Source of the DNA: Eutreptiella sp. 'Long Island Sound 2002'
Lineage: Eukaryota > Euglenozoa > Euglenophyceae > Eutreptiales > Eutreptiaceae
Length of the DNA stretch: 64,000 bases
Assembly: GCA_964036045.1 (NCBI GenBank)
Contig: OZ038389.1
Span: 37,829,998-37,893,997 of the forward strand
Direction of reading: 5' to 3'
The number at the start of each line of letters is the position of its first letter. Within the stretch, counting starts at the first letter, position 1. The notes beneath the pieces were generated by a model that worked only from the letters and a program-made list of their open reading frames with translations, had not been told where the DNA came from and did no database searches. Positions 10,308-19,831 of this stretch are shown piece by piece. A program made the position numbers and the translations under genes.

Positions 10308-10440
10308 CAGGTAGCGCTGCAAGGTTGCATGGACGTTGGTGGTAAAACGACAATTTACAACGTACTGTGTACAATGCACAACAACCCCCCTTTTTTCAAT
10401 CATACGGCAGTGATTCATATACCACCCACACGTAGTGAAA

Positions 10441-10862
10441 AGGTAACAGTGCAAACTCAACGTACGGACGATTCGCTTACAAATCAAATCATTATGGACA
10501 TTGCACGTAACGTGTTCACACATGACAGTTTCGGACGGAGGAATAGGGAAGGCTTGCTAGAGAGGCCGGCTATTTATCGTTGTTGACGACCCGGGTGAAT
10601 AAATACGGGAGAGACATTGTCACTGCAGGAAAATTAACACAGCAGAATTTGAGTACCCAATCAAATTTGAAATTTGGCTTGTAGGTCGCTTTTCCCCTCT
10701 AGCAAAGCAGGCGTTGAGTGAACATGACTGAACTAAAATGTATCCCATCATCCCATTGGGGGATATCATGCCCTGTTTGTACCAAGTGACGTACGTGTGA
10801 ACAGAAAACGAAATGTATGCCGCAGCTTTCTGGTCAATATAGGTTTTGAGAAGAACACACCC
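10441..10862. other. Intergenic, no gene seen
   Basis: About 420 bases to the right of the tandem duplication. Includes TATTTATCG and an A/T-rich tract near 10660-10680. No open frame with a convincing composition. Confidence 0.4.
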
Positions 10863-10988
10863 TTATGCACCAACATCAATGCAATCCTCATTGTACAGCT
10901 GCTGCAACCGTTCACAGTCTTCATTCGTGGTGGAGCGTAACCACACCTTCAAATCGCAGGGGGTTTTATGCTTCACAGTGAAAACCAT
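10863..10988 (-). CDS. Small protein, 41 residues, unknown
   Basis: ATG at 10986-10988 and TAA at 10863-10865 enclose a compact frame with ordinary protein composition (MVFTVKHKTPCDLKVW at the start, then Asn/Glu/Cys-rich). It has no low-complexity bias and it sits alone in an otherwise empty 850-base region. It could be a short gene or the surviving end of a larger one. I recognise no family. Confidence 0.4.
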   Translation of the reverse strand: MVFTVKHKTPCDLKVWLRSTTNEDCERLQQLYNEDCIDVGA

Positions 10989-11298
10989 ATTTTGAAGATT
11001 GGTGAGAAGCGTGTGGTGGTGACGACTAAACAAGACTCAAAACAGACACAATAGATCTGTGTGACTCAATGGATCTGTGTTTCGATTTTTCCTACGACGA
11101 GGGGAGCAGGTTTACCAAGCTACTATGAATGACAAGACAGAATCCACACCTGGGACACGTCAAGTTGATTGCCGATCTATTTAATAAGGGTAGACACCAT
11201 GCGGGTGGTGCAGAGGCGATCTGTAGGCATATCACCCTCATCCCCCCATACACATCCTATGCATCTATGCGTCAACTCTTGTGACGAAGGAAACCACC

Positions 11299-11370
11299 GC
11301 TCCCATAGTTTAGAGGTTAGAACATTGGTCCTATGAGCCAAAGATACGGGATCAACACCCGTTGGGAGCA
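11299..11370 (+). tRNA. tRNA-like gene, anticodon loop CCTATGA (TAT if standard)
   Basis: A full cloverleaf can be drawn. Acceptor GCTCCCA (11299-11305) pairs with TGGGAGC (11363-11369), with A as discriminator. The D stem GTTT/GAAC has a GG-containing loop, the anticodon stem TTGGT/GCCAA encloses the seven-base loop CCTATGA, and the T stem ACGGG/CCCGT encloses ATCAACA. The A box TAGTTTAGAGG fits the pol III consensus, and TTTT follows at 11383-11386. Anticodon positions read TAT (Ile, AUA codon). Two oddities: C instead of T at position 33 and A instead of T at position 54. It could be a functional viral tRNA or a tRNA pseudogene. Confidence 0.75.
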
Positions 11371-11879
11371 TTCAGACCTTGATTTTCATTTGACACTGTA
11401 CGCATGCACGGTTCTTCTTGAACTGCCAGCGGCATCTTTCTGCCTCCCATTTGGACATATTGCGGTAGCCTTGGCGATGCACTCCGATTCTTTGCAATAT
11501 CTTTGCTGACGAAACGTGGCATGCTCCCTGCAAAAAGGAGATATCATGCCTGGTATCCCCAGCCCCACTTATGAGCAAACAAAAAACCAACCACACTGCG
11601 GATAAACGTGACTTCACATGCCAGCAATGGTCTACTACGGTACACCCAAAACGTTACAAAACTTTCCCACTCCCTACCAACCACAACAAAACATACAACC
11701 CATATAGCAGCACGTTTCTTCACGAGCAAAAAAATGCTGCTGTGCTGAAATAGTCGGTTATCCCCTGCTTGTAGGGTCATTCAGTTACTGTTACGAATCT
11801 CGGACGCGAATTAGATGTAATTGCACAGCGGAGTTGTCTGCTTTGGAGTGACAGAAATATAAACAGCATAACAACATAT
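11371..11879. other. Intergenic, no supported gene
   Basis: Between the tRNA-like gene and the cysteine-repeat gene. Overlapping short frames exist on the minus strand but start with GTG or TTG and look like shadows. An ATATCATGCC segment near 11540 resembles one at 10765, so there may be old duplicated sequence here. Confidence 0.4.
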
Positions 11880-13546
11880 ATGGACCAAAGAATTGTAGTA
11901 TTGTTGGTGATCGTGTTCTTGATTGTGGTGGGGGTGGTGCTGTATCGTTGATGGCAAAAGGAACGGGAAAGGAAGGAAAAGGAAGAACAGGCAGAAAGGG
12001 AAAGGAAGGAAAAGGAAGAACAGGCAGAAAGGGAAAGGAAGGAAAAGGAAGAACAGGCAGAAAGGGAAAGGAAAGAAAAGGAAGAACAGGCAGAAAGAAA
12101 AAGGAAGGAAAAGGAAGAACAGGCAGAAAGGGAAAGGATCGTGCCCGTGTCCAGGGAACAGTGTCTGTTGACCGCACGCGCGCTGATGAACCCCCTAGGC
12201 CTGGTGAATGACGCCGTGTTGCACAGTGTGGATCGGAATGACTGGCCAAAGGGCTGTGTCGTTGACACCAACATTGGCAAAGTGTTCTGGAATCGTACAA
12301 AGAGCACCGGGGGTCACGGTGACGGAGGGCAATTAGTGCCATGTGCGTCTCGGGTGGGTGAAAATCGAATGGCACGAGCCGGAACCGAATGTGCCATACC
12401 AGTGCCAAGGTGGAAGACACACCGTGTGGCAAAGGCCCGCTGCTACGAGACCGGTAGGCCCATTGCAAACAACGAGCATCAAGAGCGTCTGGTTGAGATA
12501 GACGACGACAAAATAACCTCTGGGTGTTTCATCAACCAGTCCACCGGGGAGGTGACGTGGAACAAATCAACCAAAACCCCGTGGCATGGCGCGTCTCCCC
12601 GGGTGTGCCCACCCGGTGGCAACAATAAGCAGCCATACGCCGGTGACGCACAGTGCAGTGATGATACCCCCATCGCCATCCGCACCGACAACGTCCCCAA
12701 GGAGGGATGTCTCCAGACCGCGATGTTGCACGTTGCCCCGAACATTATTCCTGAAGCAACCCATCTGCATGTAGGCTCTTGGCCGAATGTACCCAAGGAT
12801 GTACATTGCAGACGGATGGTGGCTGGGTGGCACACTGGAACAATCACCCCATCGGCAGCAATACACCCGCACACCAGCCTGTGTGCAGGAATCGCCGCAC
12901 GAACGAATCGTGGCTGGCCAACTGGGACACCAAGACATGCTCGGAAGAGCAGCGTGAGGTGGAAAAAAGTCTGGGAGAGAGGGGCAAACAACAGTACCAT
13001 CACCTCAACCCGAAGAGCTGCGCGGCTCTGGCGGCAGACGCGGTTCCGAGTCCGCTCCGAAACTCAGACGAACCCATGTTACATGTTACTGACGCTACAA
13101 TTCCTGGCGGTTGCATTATCCACACCGGCACCGTTGACCAACCAAGGGTCAATAGGATACATTACAATCATCATCCCGGTAAGTCCAGTGATGACTTTGT
13201 CAAAGTTTGCCACCCAGCAACGGACGACAAGGAACCCAAACTCGTTGTGCAACGGGAAAACCTATGCAACCCCGACGCAAAGCCGATTGGCCGTTGGCCG
13301 ACACATGCCAATTTGTGCAAAGGGGTTGTGCAGAGCATATTGCCCGATAATCAGTTCGAAGGGCAGCCACTGATTCACGTCACGGACCACATTATTCCAG
13401 GAGGATGTATTGTGCATTCGAATGGTGGCAATCGGCCCTGGTTCAACGAGGCCAGCGGTGTGCCACGGGCCGATTTCCGAATTGTATGCGACAAGCAGGA
13501 CGGTAGTGGATGGTTCCTGTCACAACCTGGCAAGCCATGTTCTTAA
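11880..13546 (+). pseudogene. Membrane-anchored cysteine-repeat protein, broken
   Basis: An ATG at 11880 opens a frame with a hydrophobic anchor (IVVLLVIVFLIVVGVVLY) and then meets TGA at 11949-11951. The same frame continues with a charged Glu/Lys/Arg/Gln linker coded by 33-base tandem repeats, then cysteine units. At about 12795 the frame shifts, probably by loss of four bases relative to the related VPKEGC segment at 12693. The second part (frame from 12779) runs to TAA 13544-13546. Five or six units share a pattern like H-V-T-D-x-x-IPGGC followed by a Gly and a closing V-C. Rebuilt length would be about 555 residues. Probably a virion or cell-surface protein; family unknown to me. Confidence 0.65.
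11966..12138 (+). repeat. 33-bp tandem repeat coding a charged linker
   Basis: About five units of 33 bases (core GGAAGAACAGGCAGAAAG, spaced 11982, 12015 and on). In the gene frame each unit codes eleven residues rich in Glu, Lys, Arg and Gln, likely a long charged helix between the membrane anchor and the cysteine units. Confidence 0.85.
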
Positions 13547-13771
13547 TAAAAAAACTGCTTCAACTACATACTATGTGTGTGCACTCGTGTGTTCGAAGTT
13601 GGCGCACCCCGAATTCTGGCTGATTCAAGAAGGCAAGAACGGTAACCGGAGGAACACCGGAAACAGTGTCAACTACAGCTGTACCTGATACGAGGAATTG
13701 TACCACGCCATACATTGGGCAACATATCATGGAGACGGCACTTTGGGGCCTTCCATTTACACAACGGTACC
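13547..13771. other. Intergenic or lost 5-prime end of next gene
   Basis: The frame of the next gene is open from 13646 but has no ATG until 13772. It also contains a TTG at 13715. No other gene seen. Confidence 0.4.
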
Positions 13772-14488
13772 ATGTTGGACATATACAGCTCAACACCAGA
13801 TGTGTTCCTGTACCAGGGAGCACCAGGTGTGGAGCCGATTGTTGCATTTCCAGGGAGAACCCTGCTGGCACCTGGTGCTGCATCGTTAGACACCAAAGGC
13901 AGATTACGCCTGCAACTACCTGCGACGAGATGGCATGGTTCAATGTCCATTGCAATCGTTGATATCACTGCAGATGCACCTGATGGTTCACAATCGACGT
14001 ACAATCAACATGTACAACTGCTGTTGCTGGTTGAAAATATTCATCATCAAACCGTTGTCACCCACATTGACATAATGATTGACTCAACGGATAGCCCCAC
14101 ATTCGTGGATGCAAGTGGCAACATTGTCGCCACTGATACGGCACCGCAGGTCGTGAAGGCATTTAGCTTCAGTGGTCTACTCATACCTGAGAGCAACCGC
14201 GACACCTACAGGAACAGGACAATGGTGGCTATCTTCTTCGAAAACCCCAACAGAGTTGTGGTGCCCGACGGGATTACACAGGTGCACAATGTCCAAACAA
14301 ATACATGGACCCCCCTCCTTGGCACGGGTTGTCGTGTACACGTTTTCAGCCACATGTACATCCATGTCATAGGCAAGGATTCCCCCGCTACTACAAATGC
14401 AAATGTAAGCGCTGCACTACATGCAAATACATTGGCTGTACAGGCAGACAGCACTACAAATGCACATGTACCGGCTGTACAGGTGTAA
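13772..14488 (+). CDS. Beta-rich protein of unknown function
   Basis: 239 codons from the first ATG at 13772; the same frame is open upstream to 13646, so the true start may be earlier or lost. The sequence is rich in short hydrophobic strands (VQLLLLVENIH, VVTHIDIMIDS, RTMVAIFFEN) with an RVHVFSHMYIHV strand near the end, as in a beta-sandwich structural protein. The tail (NANVSAALHANTLAVQ, TTNAHVPAVQ) is coded by a short duplicated stretch. No family recognised. It lies downstream of the cysteine-repeat gene in the same direction and may also be a structural component. Confidence 0.6.
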   Translation: MLDIYSSTPDVFLYQGAPGVEPIVAFPGRTLLAPGAASLDTKGRLRLQLPATRWHGSMSIAIVDITADAPDGSQSTYNQHVQLLLLVENIHHQTVVTHIDIMIDSTDSPTFVDASGNIVATDTAPQVVKAFSFSGLLIPESNRDTYRNRTMVAIFFENPNRVVVPDGITQVHNVQTNTWTPLLGTGCRVHVFSHMYIHVIGKDSPATTNANVSAALHANTLAVQADSTTNAHVPAVQV

Positions 14489-14746
14489 CTGCTGTAATAA
14501 TGACAATAACCACAAGTATCGCCATGACCGGTTCCAAATGGTGGGGAAGGGTGCTTTGTTGGATACAGAGGAACAAAGACAGGACGCGAAGCAGTACTCA
14601 TCAATTCTTGTTTAATTGCAGCCGCCGTGGTTCCTCGCCATAATAATTCCCTGGCACTGTTGCCTGCCACCTACGCCAACAACAAGGCAACAACAGGGAT
14701 CGGGGTCGAAAAAGCCCACCTGCAGTCATGACCAACATCTGTTGGT

Positions 14747-15178
14747 TTACAGTGTTCTGTACAGCGCGTTTGTCCAGGCACCACCAATCTTATTACAGTC
14801 AGGGGTGTTCTGGCAGGCTCCACCGGGGCCATACTGTGTGCCGTCATGGCCACCCCAACACTGGCCCAACTGGTGCTGATGGCTGTTTTGTGACTGCATT
14901 CCAGCAAAAGGTAGGCCCCTACTTCTGGCCAATTCACGACACTGTGCAAGTGTGACTCCCGTGCAACGGGCGACCGGGAGTGCTCGCTGTGCCTTGTCAT
15001 GATAGCAGCCAACAAAGGCCTGCGATGCAGGGGCCATGGCTGTGTTACTTGCGGCAGCTGCAAGTCTCCGGTGTAGCAATGGGGTGGGCGTCACCTTCTG
15101 TTGTTGCTGTTGTTGTGTGTATAGGTACCAGACACCACCCAAAAGGAGGATAACAAACACAATACTACTCAGCCGCAT
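14747..15178 (-). CDS. WSC-domain protein with N-terminal membrane anchor
   Basis: 143 residues from ATG 15178. Residues 4-19 (SSIVFVILLLGGVWYL) form a signal anchor, followed by a Gln/Lys-rich stalk. The domain starts at FVGCYHDKAQRAL and continues with VTLAQCRELARSRG and LGQCWGGHDG, matching the WSC arrangement (GCYxD, then CxxxAxxxG, then CxCG-like). WSC domains bind carbohydrate on cell walls and surfaces. Here the product would sit on a virion or host membrane with the domain outside. It may help attach to a glycan-covered host. The spacing fits a single complete domain. Confidence 0.7.
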   Translation of the reverse strand: MRLSSIVFVILLLGGVWYLYTQQQQQQKVTPTPLLHRRLAAAASNTAMAPASQAFVGCYHDKAQRALPVARCTGVTLAQCRELARSRGLPFAGMQSQNSHQHQLGQCWGGHDGTQYGPGGACQNTPDCNKIGGAWTNALYRTL

Positions 15179-15689
15179 ACCAATATTTTCCCCTTGACTT
15201 TACTTTACATTATGGTGTTGCATGAATTCTGCTACGTGCAGCCCCTACACACACAACCCCCACAGGTTAATCAGGGGTGACCCACCTACCCACCCTGACC
15301 CTAACTGACTTTCTCATCCCACCAGGTGGGTAGGTAGTACTGATCGTTAGGTGTGGGCTCATCAGGGATCAGTCAGTCGGCGCTTGCACCCCCTAACAAG
15401 ACTGCTACGGACCGCCTTTTGTGTGTACCGCTTTGTGTGTGCACCGCCTACTATGCAAGTTTGCAAGTGTGGGGCAGTTGGGAGACACCAAAGGGGGGGG
15501 GGGCATATCAGCAACATGAGAAACAGGAAACGCTGTCGGTTTGGAAAGGGTTCAATCTGGGAAATTTGCAGTATATGATTTAGATACCAATACCCCCTCG
15601 CATTTCTCTGAATCATGACAAGTCGAGATGTGTGGCCATATGTTGGACGAACCGGCGTTTTACAAAATATGAAGATGGGATTATCACCA
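15179..15689. other. Intergenic with inverted repeat and relics
   Basis: Contains an inverted repeat (ACCTACCCACC near 15286 and GGTGGGTAGGT near 15325), a run of G at 15493-15503, one copy of the dispersed repeat (15521-15567) and a short relic at 15570-15625 of the C-terminal end of the gene at 63362 (minus-strand reading GYWYLN). Confidence 0.6.
15521..15567 (+). repeat. Dispersed 56-bp repeat, copy 1
   Basis: Matches the second half of the consensus: GGAAACGCTGTC, then GGTTTGGAAAGGG, then TTCAATCTGGGAAATTT. It lies next to a relic of the 63362 gene, and copy 6 lies next to the real 63362 gene in the same relation, so both were probably duplicated together. Confidence 0.8.
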
Positions 15690-16619
15690 TTACTCACTAT
15701 CACCATCAACTGACAATATGACGTCAAGCTCCTGCGAGCTGCCGTCATTCTCCTCTGGGGCGTAATTGGATATCTCTCTCTCTCTCTCAAAGTGCAAATA
15801 CGCATCCTTCTCATGCGTAAATCCGCGTGAATCCACTATTTGTAGATTCTTCAATCTGATGACCTCAAACTTTTGATGTAGCATCAGTGGCTGTTCTGCA
15901 ACTGCCTTCTGAATGTTCTGTATAAACGTTTCGCTGAATTCCATTGACTCCCTGCTTTGTCCCCAATCCGTCCAAACACCAATGCTGGGCCGCCTCACCG
16001 GGTCAGTGTGTGGTCTCTGTGGCCTGCCTTGTTTACCGCCTTCTGCTTCTGCTGACTCTCCGAATTGCTGCAACTGGGACTTCGGTTTGACATGCATGAA
16101 ATGACTATTACGCACGTATGCAACAAGTAGTGGGGACAGGCGCTCGTCCACCTTACCCTCCAACGGACTCACAATAATAGAATGATTGATAGTGAATACC
16201 ACTATCACTCGCCCCAAATGTGTAGCTATGCCCGCAAGGACCATGTCTCCCATTTCTGTGTTCCATCCTGTATGTGTATTCAGTCTCTCCAGCAAGTTCC
16301 CGTATTTGGTGGTATTGTAATCAACCATAAACTGTGAATACAAATCAGACCGTTCAGCCATATTAATTAATACGCTCCTGCGAAGGGTTCCCGCGTCAAT
16401 GTGAAGAGATCCCGCAACAGCATACCAAACACAGAACCCATCACCACGTACATCCGTAACGTGAAACATTTCGTTCAATTGTTTAATGAATTGTTCATTT
16501 GCGCAGCCCCAAGTTTCCATTCTGTTTTTACTGTGGGGCAACCCTCCTGCCCTTTCCTTTCCTTTCCTTGTTGCTGGGTATGTCTGCCAAGTCAACCCAG
16601 ATACCGACATGTCCGACAT
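15690..16619 (-). CDS. OTU-family cysteine protease
   Basis: 309 residues from ATG 16619. The catalytic block VRGDGFCVWYAVAG (about residues 57-70) gives the Asp and the nucleophilic Cys of the OTU fold, and SHFMHVKP near residue 173 gives the general-base His. OTU enzymes cut ubiquitin or ubiquitin-like chains, so the product would reverse host ubiquitination in the infected cell. The C-terminal third is a linker plus acidic tail (EENDGSSQELD) with no domain I know. A second, truncated copy lies at 21249 on the other strand, and the two share upstream sequence (GTGCTAGCTAGACCG near 16660 and 21203). Confidence 0.8.
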   Translation of the reverse strand: MSDMSVSGLTWQTYPATRKGKERAGGLPHSKNRMETWGCANEQFIKQLNEMFHVTDVRGDGFCVWYAVAGSLHIDAGTLRRSVLINMAERSDLYSQFMVDYNTTKYGNLLERLNTHTGWNTEMGDMVLAGIATHLGRVIVVFTINHSIIVSPLEGKVDERLSPLLVAYVRNSHFMHVKPKSQLQQFGESAEAEGGKQGRPQRPHTDPVRRPSIGVWTDWGQSRESMEFSETFIQNIQKAVAEQPLMLHQKFEVIRLKNLQIVDSRGFTHEKDAYLHFEREREISNYAPEENDGSSQELDVILSVDGDSE

Positions 16620-16953
16620 GTATTTATTCGTTTACTTACCCATACAGTGGGCGGTCTAGCTAGCACAATCTGGAGCAATGTTGACCTATACACATACACA
16701 AGCACTTCAGTCAGTTCGCCAATGGCACACATTGCAATAGCACGGTTAGGGTTAGAACACACGGCGATTCGCGATCCAATCTATCACAGACCTGGCTTAG
16801 CATGTACACCCTTACAGTACATATGCATTGCATGGGACACAAAATTGCCTTTACCTGCTGGAGCAGTTTTTGTATCGATTTGTTGCGGATGGCCACAGCA
16901 GTTGTTGAGCCGCATGCAACTGTGCAAACCGGACGGATCGGTAGACAATCAAG
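16620..16953. other. Intergenic with relics
   Basis: Holds a 30-base remnant matching the end of the frame at 21180-21212, a TTAGGG-like motif at 16744-16757, and on the minus strand a segment reading FAQLHAAQQ near 16890-16920 that resembles FTQLHEAQQ of the gene at 29834. Confidence 0.5.
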
Positions 16954-17370
16954 TCACGCTTGTTCTTCCTCCGTACGTCGATTTTGCACTGTTACCTTGG
17001 ATCTCTCTCCATGCGTAATGCATCTGTCACATAGCCAGATCTCACCTTCTATATGGGGAATACGACACTGCAACCGCTCGCCACAGAGAGCGGTGCTGCT
17101 GTTCGTTGCCAAAGAGGAGGGGGAGGGGATGTGTTTGCGCATATCAAATCCCAGGTGCAGATTGGTGTACGGGACTGACTCTCTGAATTCTATTAGCCAT
17201 TCCCACTGTGTGATGTCAGTGTCGCCCATGATGCTTCTCATAGTGGAAAGTGCGTACTGAGAGAACTCATCGTCATTCATTGTATCATCCTTCGTTGGCA
17301 CACATCCAGATCGCGGTCTTAAAAACATATCTGGCAAAGAGCGTATAACGAGCGTCAGGGAGGAATTCAT
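16954..17370 (-). CDS. Unknown protein with Cys pairs
   Basis: 138 residues from ATG 17370. The C-terminal part has two cysteine pairs around a short strand (CGERLQCRIPH, then IWLCDRCITHG), which look like a zinc site. The N-terminal half is helical (DDEFSQYALSTMRSIM). The gene is divergent from the one at 17407 with a 36-base gap, so both probably share one promoter region. No family recognised. Confidence 0.6.
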   Translation of the reverse strand: MNSSLTLVIRSLPDMFLRPRSGCVPTKDDTMNDDEFSQYALSTMRSIMGDTDITQWEWLIEFRESVPYTNLHLGFDMRKHIPSPSSLATNSSTALCGERLQCRIPHIEGEIWLCDRCITHGERSKVTVQNRRTEEEQA

Positions 17371-17406
17371 GTTAGGGTTCAGTCATAAGGCATAACCAGC
17401 ACTCAT

Positions 17407-18084
17407 ATGAATCCATGTGATTTCTGCCCTACCCCTGACCCTAACGTGGGGTTACACGAAATCATCCAGGAAAATTTACAGGAAATTCATATAAAAAACA
17501 AAAACATGGTTAAAAACCGTAGTAGGACCGTAGTCACGGCGGTTGTTGAAGCAGCACACAACAGAGGAAGAGCACGTGCAACGGCACGGGCGGAAACACT
17601 CTTCAATCAGCTGAATCAGATAACAGCACATGCGCGGCGAATGAACAACGCTGACGGTGACAACGAATCGTGTGTTGATTTTTTGGAAGTTGTGTTCAAT
17701 GACCAACAAGGTATAATAGAGCTCATTGATCATCAACCTTCCGAAAGCACGTGGTGGGTAGCGAAAATGAATGGGAAGAGATTCAAATATATACTGTACA
17801 ACACTGTGTATATGTATTATGAGTTACGACAGCCGGTGCGATTCGACACCATTCTGTATTGTTGCTCATCGCCATCCAATCCCATGTATATATTAAATTT
17901 GGATATATATGTGGGCGGGGAGGAGGAGGGTGCTGCAGTATGTGAACCACTCCACGTCGACATTGTTCCTGCAATCCGTGAATTATTTACCTCGGATGAT
18001 CACAATAATGGCAGACGGACAATCAGGGTGGACGATCAGGGTGACACAGTGGTTTGCACTGTGCAATGGAATCCAATAGCATAG
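17407..18084 (+). CDS. Unknown basic-N-terminal protein
   Basis: 225 residues from ATG 17407. A basic helical segment (KNKNMVKNRSRTVVTAVVEAAHNRGRARATARAE in two overlapping blocks) spans residues 30-65 and could bind nucleic acid. The C-terminal half is beta-rich with aromatic residues (YILYNTVYMYYELRQ) and an acidic region. An inverted fragment of codons about 25-60 lies at 21594-21690 inside the truncated OTU copy. Function unknown. Confidence 0.65.
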   Translation: MNPCDFCPTPDPNVGLHEIIQENLQEIHIKNKNMVKNRSRTVVTAVVEAAHNRGRARATARAETLFNQLNQITAHARRMNNADGDNESCVDFLEVVFNDQQGIIELIDHQPSESTWWVAKMNGKRFKYILYNTVYMYYELRQPVRFDTILYCCSSPSNPMYILNLDIYVGGEEEGAAVCEPLHVDIVPAIRELFTSDDHNNGRRTIRVDDQGDTVVCTVQWNPIA

Positions 18085-19050
18085 TCAGTCACTAGAAGAC
18101 ATAATAATCAGTTGCAGTGCAGGGAATTTCCTACGAGGATGTTGCGAGCCAGAGTACTCGCAACAGGAAGCGTGGCATGGGAATACCCGCACTGGCTGTC
18201 AGACCACTTCTGACGTAAATTATTTCGTTCGGCGCGATTCCGATTGTGATAACTGAATGATTTATATCCACCAGTGGTCAGATTTGCAGCCAGACATTGA
18301 GAGTACACCTGGTTTTTCTGCTCCCCCTCCAAGTAGGGTTTCGGACATGCACACAACAACCTGGGTCTTCTCGCTTGCGCCGGATCTCCTCATCTTCATC
18401 TCCTCTCCATACCCCTTTCTGGTATGCCATTTTCATGGTACATGCAGGTATCCCTGTTGGGCTCACTGGTCATAGGGCCCTTCGTACCCTTACGGCTGGT
18501 ATCTCTATCGCTGGTCCTGGTCATGGTCCAATGTTGCATCGTTTGCATCGTTGCAGTGTTTCGTCCCTTGGGCCACCCTAACTGGTGAGACTGGCTTACT
18601 GGTCAGGCAGATATCTCTATCGCTGGTTGTGGTCATGGTCCGGTGTTGCATCGTTTGGAATCTTGACAATTACCGGGCCAGGATGATACAGCTTCAGGTA
18701 CGAGTAATTCGTCCGCCAAACACGCAGACCCCCGAGGCGTGAGGGCGTTTGGTGTACACGAGCCTGGAGGCAAGGCGTCATTGTCAGTGTCCATCATCGA
18801 TGGCCCAGCTATCATCACTGTCGTCTGTGGTCTGTGGTCTGGGATCACATGATGACACCCTGGTACCCTGACATTCCCGGTCCACGGCTTCTGTCGTGGC
18901 TTCTGTTGTTAGACATTTGAGAACGTCAGTGTTTCCATGTCGTCTGCTGTCTATCTGTACAGGGGTATCGTCAGCGACGGCAACGCCAGCCGTAACTACA
19001 CTTGAATCCCTGACTTGAAAACTCTGCACTATGTACTGACAAGGGAAAAA

Positions 19051-19137
19051 GAGTCAATTCAAGTCAGAAAGATTTCTATCTGGGAATTTTTAGCACTGGA
19101 CACGAGAAACGCTGTCAGTTCGGAAACGATTCAATTT
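19051..19137 (+). repeat. Dispersed 56-bp repeat, copy 2
   Basis: One near-complete unit (TAGCACTGGACACGAGAAAC, GCTGTCAGTTCGGAAACG, ATTCAATTT) preceded by the end of another unit (TCTGGGAATTTT), so it is a short tandem pair with a period of about 55 bases. Confidence 0.85.
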
Positions 19138-19301
19138 CAGAGAAGGTTTGATGATGACCATTCTTCTCCCTGCGCCCTTGTTCATTTAAAATGCATGCAA
19201 TCACTCTGCACAGCAAGCGACCTGGTGCTCTAATCTATCTATCTATCTCTCTCTATCCGAAATGAAAAAAAATACATGAATGGAAAATTTTGTGCACGGT
19301 T

Positions 19302-19358
19302 GTAGCACTGGACACAGGAAACTCTGTCAGTTCAGAAACAGTCCAATCTGGGAAGGTT
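19302..19358 (+). repeat. Dispersed 56-bp repeat, copy 3
   Basis: A full unit: TAGCACTGGACACAGGAAAC, TCTGTCAGTTCAGAAACA, GTCCAATCTGGGAAGGTTT. Confidence 0.85.
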
Positions 19359-19471
19359 TACACTTACACCTTGAATGTGATACTGAGAATTTTTCCCCCT
19401 GAGGCACAAGATATGGCTGCATGACCCAAATGCAGCTCAATATCAGAAATCAGGTTAGGGTTAGGGTAGGG

Positions 19472-19831
19472 TTAGGTTCGGTCAGACCCCCCTGGGTTAA
19501 CCTTAACCCATTTACAAGGACGTACCATTTCACACTTATTTACATATTGACGCCCATCTTCCCCCTGCATTTCCGGTCCGTCCGCACATGTCACGGCTGG
19601 AACGTTTGGATGAGGCCCATGTGCCAATGAATGTTTCTTCCACAATTGCTGGTTGCATTTCCACCTCGGATCTGTTATATGCCGAGCACCCTTCCCAAAT
19701 GCGTACTTAGGGTACCTGCGTCCATTTTTCCCTAACCTGACACCAATCATGGGATCAGGCATCCACTCCTCACGGCTCAGGTACCCACGCCTCGTCAACC
19801 TCGTCAATGTCATATCCGTGTTCCGCACCAT
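19472..19831 (-). CDS. Small cysteine protein, unknown
   Basis: 119 residues from ATG 19831. A basic N-terminal half (RLGKNGRRYPKYAFGKGAR) leads to a cysteine segment with VTCADGP, then EDGRQYVNKCEM and RPCKWVKV. The G-x-DG-x-x-Y-x-N-x-C spacing resembles a Kazal inhibitor, but the Cys that normally precedes the Gly is Gln. The ending also resembles PVCKWKV in the protein at 21735, so both may belong to one unnamed family. No signal peptide is visible. Confidence 0.55.
   Translation of the reverse strand: MVRNTDMTLTRLTRRGYLSREEWMPDPMIGVRLGKNGRRYPKYAFGKGARHITDPRWKCNQQLWKKHSLAHGPHPNVPAVTCADGPEMQGEDGRQYVNKCEMVRPCKWVKVNPGGSDRT

Larger units (their letters stand above)
7930..10440. repeat. Tandem duplication, two units of about 1.26 kb
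   Basis: Unit 1 is about 7930-9188 and unit 2 about 9189-10440. The units start with near-identical sequence (CTCGCGAATGCCAACACAAC at about 7950 and 9209) and end at the same CACACGTAGTGAAA. Each holds one F-box-like gene and one small fragment of the PLOD-type gene. They differ by scattered substitutions, so the duplication is not an assembly echo. Confidence 0.85.
18085..19471. other. Degraded region without a supported gene
   Basis: Nearly 1.4 kb. It holds a direct repeat with the core TATCTCTATCGCTGGT and CATGGTCC at 18497-18547 and 18611-18656, two dispersed-repeat copies (19051-19137 and 19302-19358), a (TCTA)n run at 19234-19258 and TTAGGG-like units at 19453-19476. Short frames at 18108-18359 and 18784-19029 (minus) are unconvincing and may be relics. 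Confidence 0.5.

Noticed and set aside
11177-11371. Minus-strand frame of 64 codons across the tRNA-like gene
   Set aside because: The cloverleaf and pol III boxes on the + strand explain the sequence better.
11372-11617. Minus-strand frame with a signal-peptide-like start
   Set aside because: It starts with GTG, overlaps another frame of similar quality, and has no supporting neighbour or family.
19472-19831. Calling the protein a Kazal protease inhibitor
   Set aside because: The G-x-DG-x-x-Y-x-N-x-C spacing fits, but the preceding Cys and the full cysteine set are missing.
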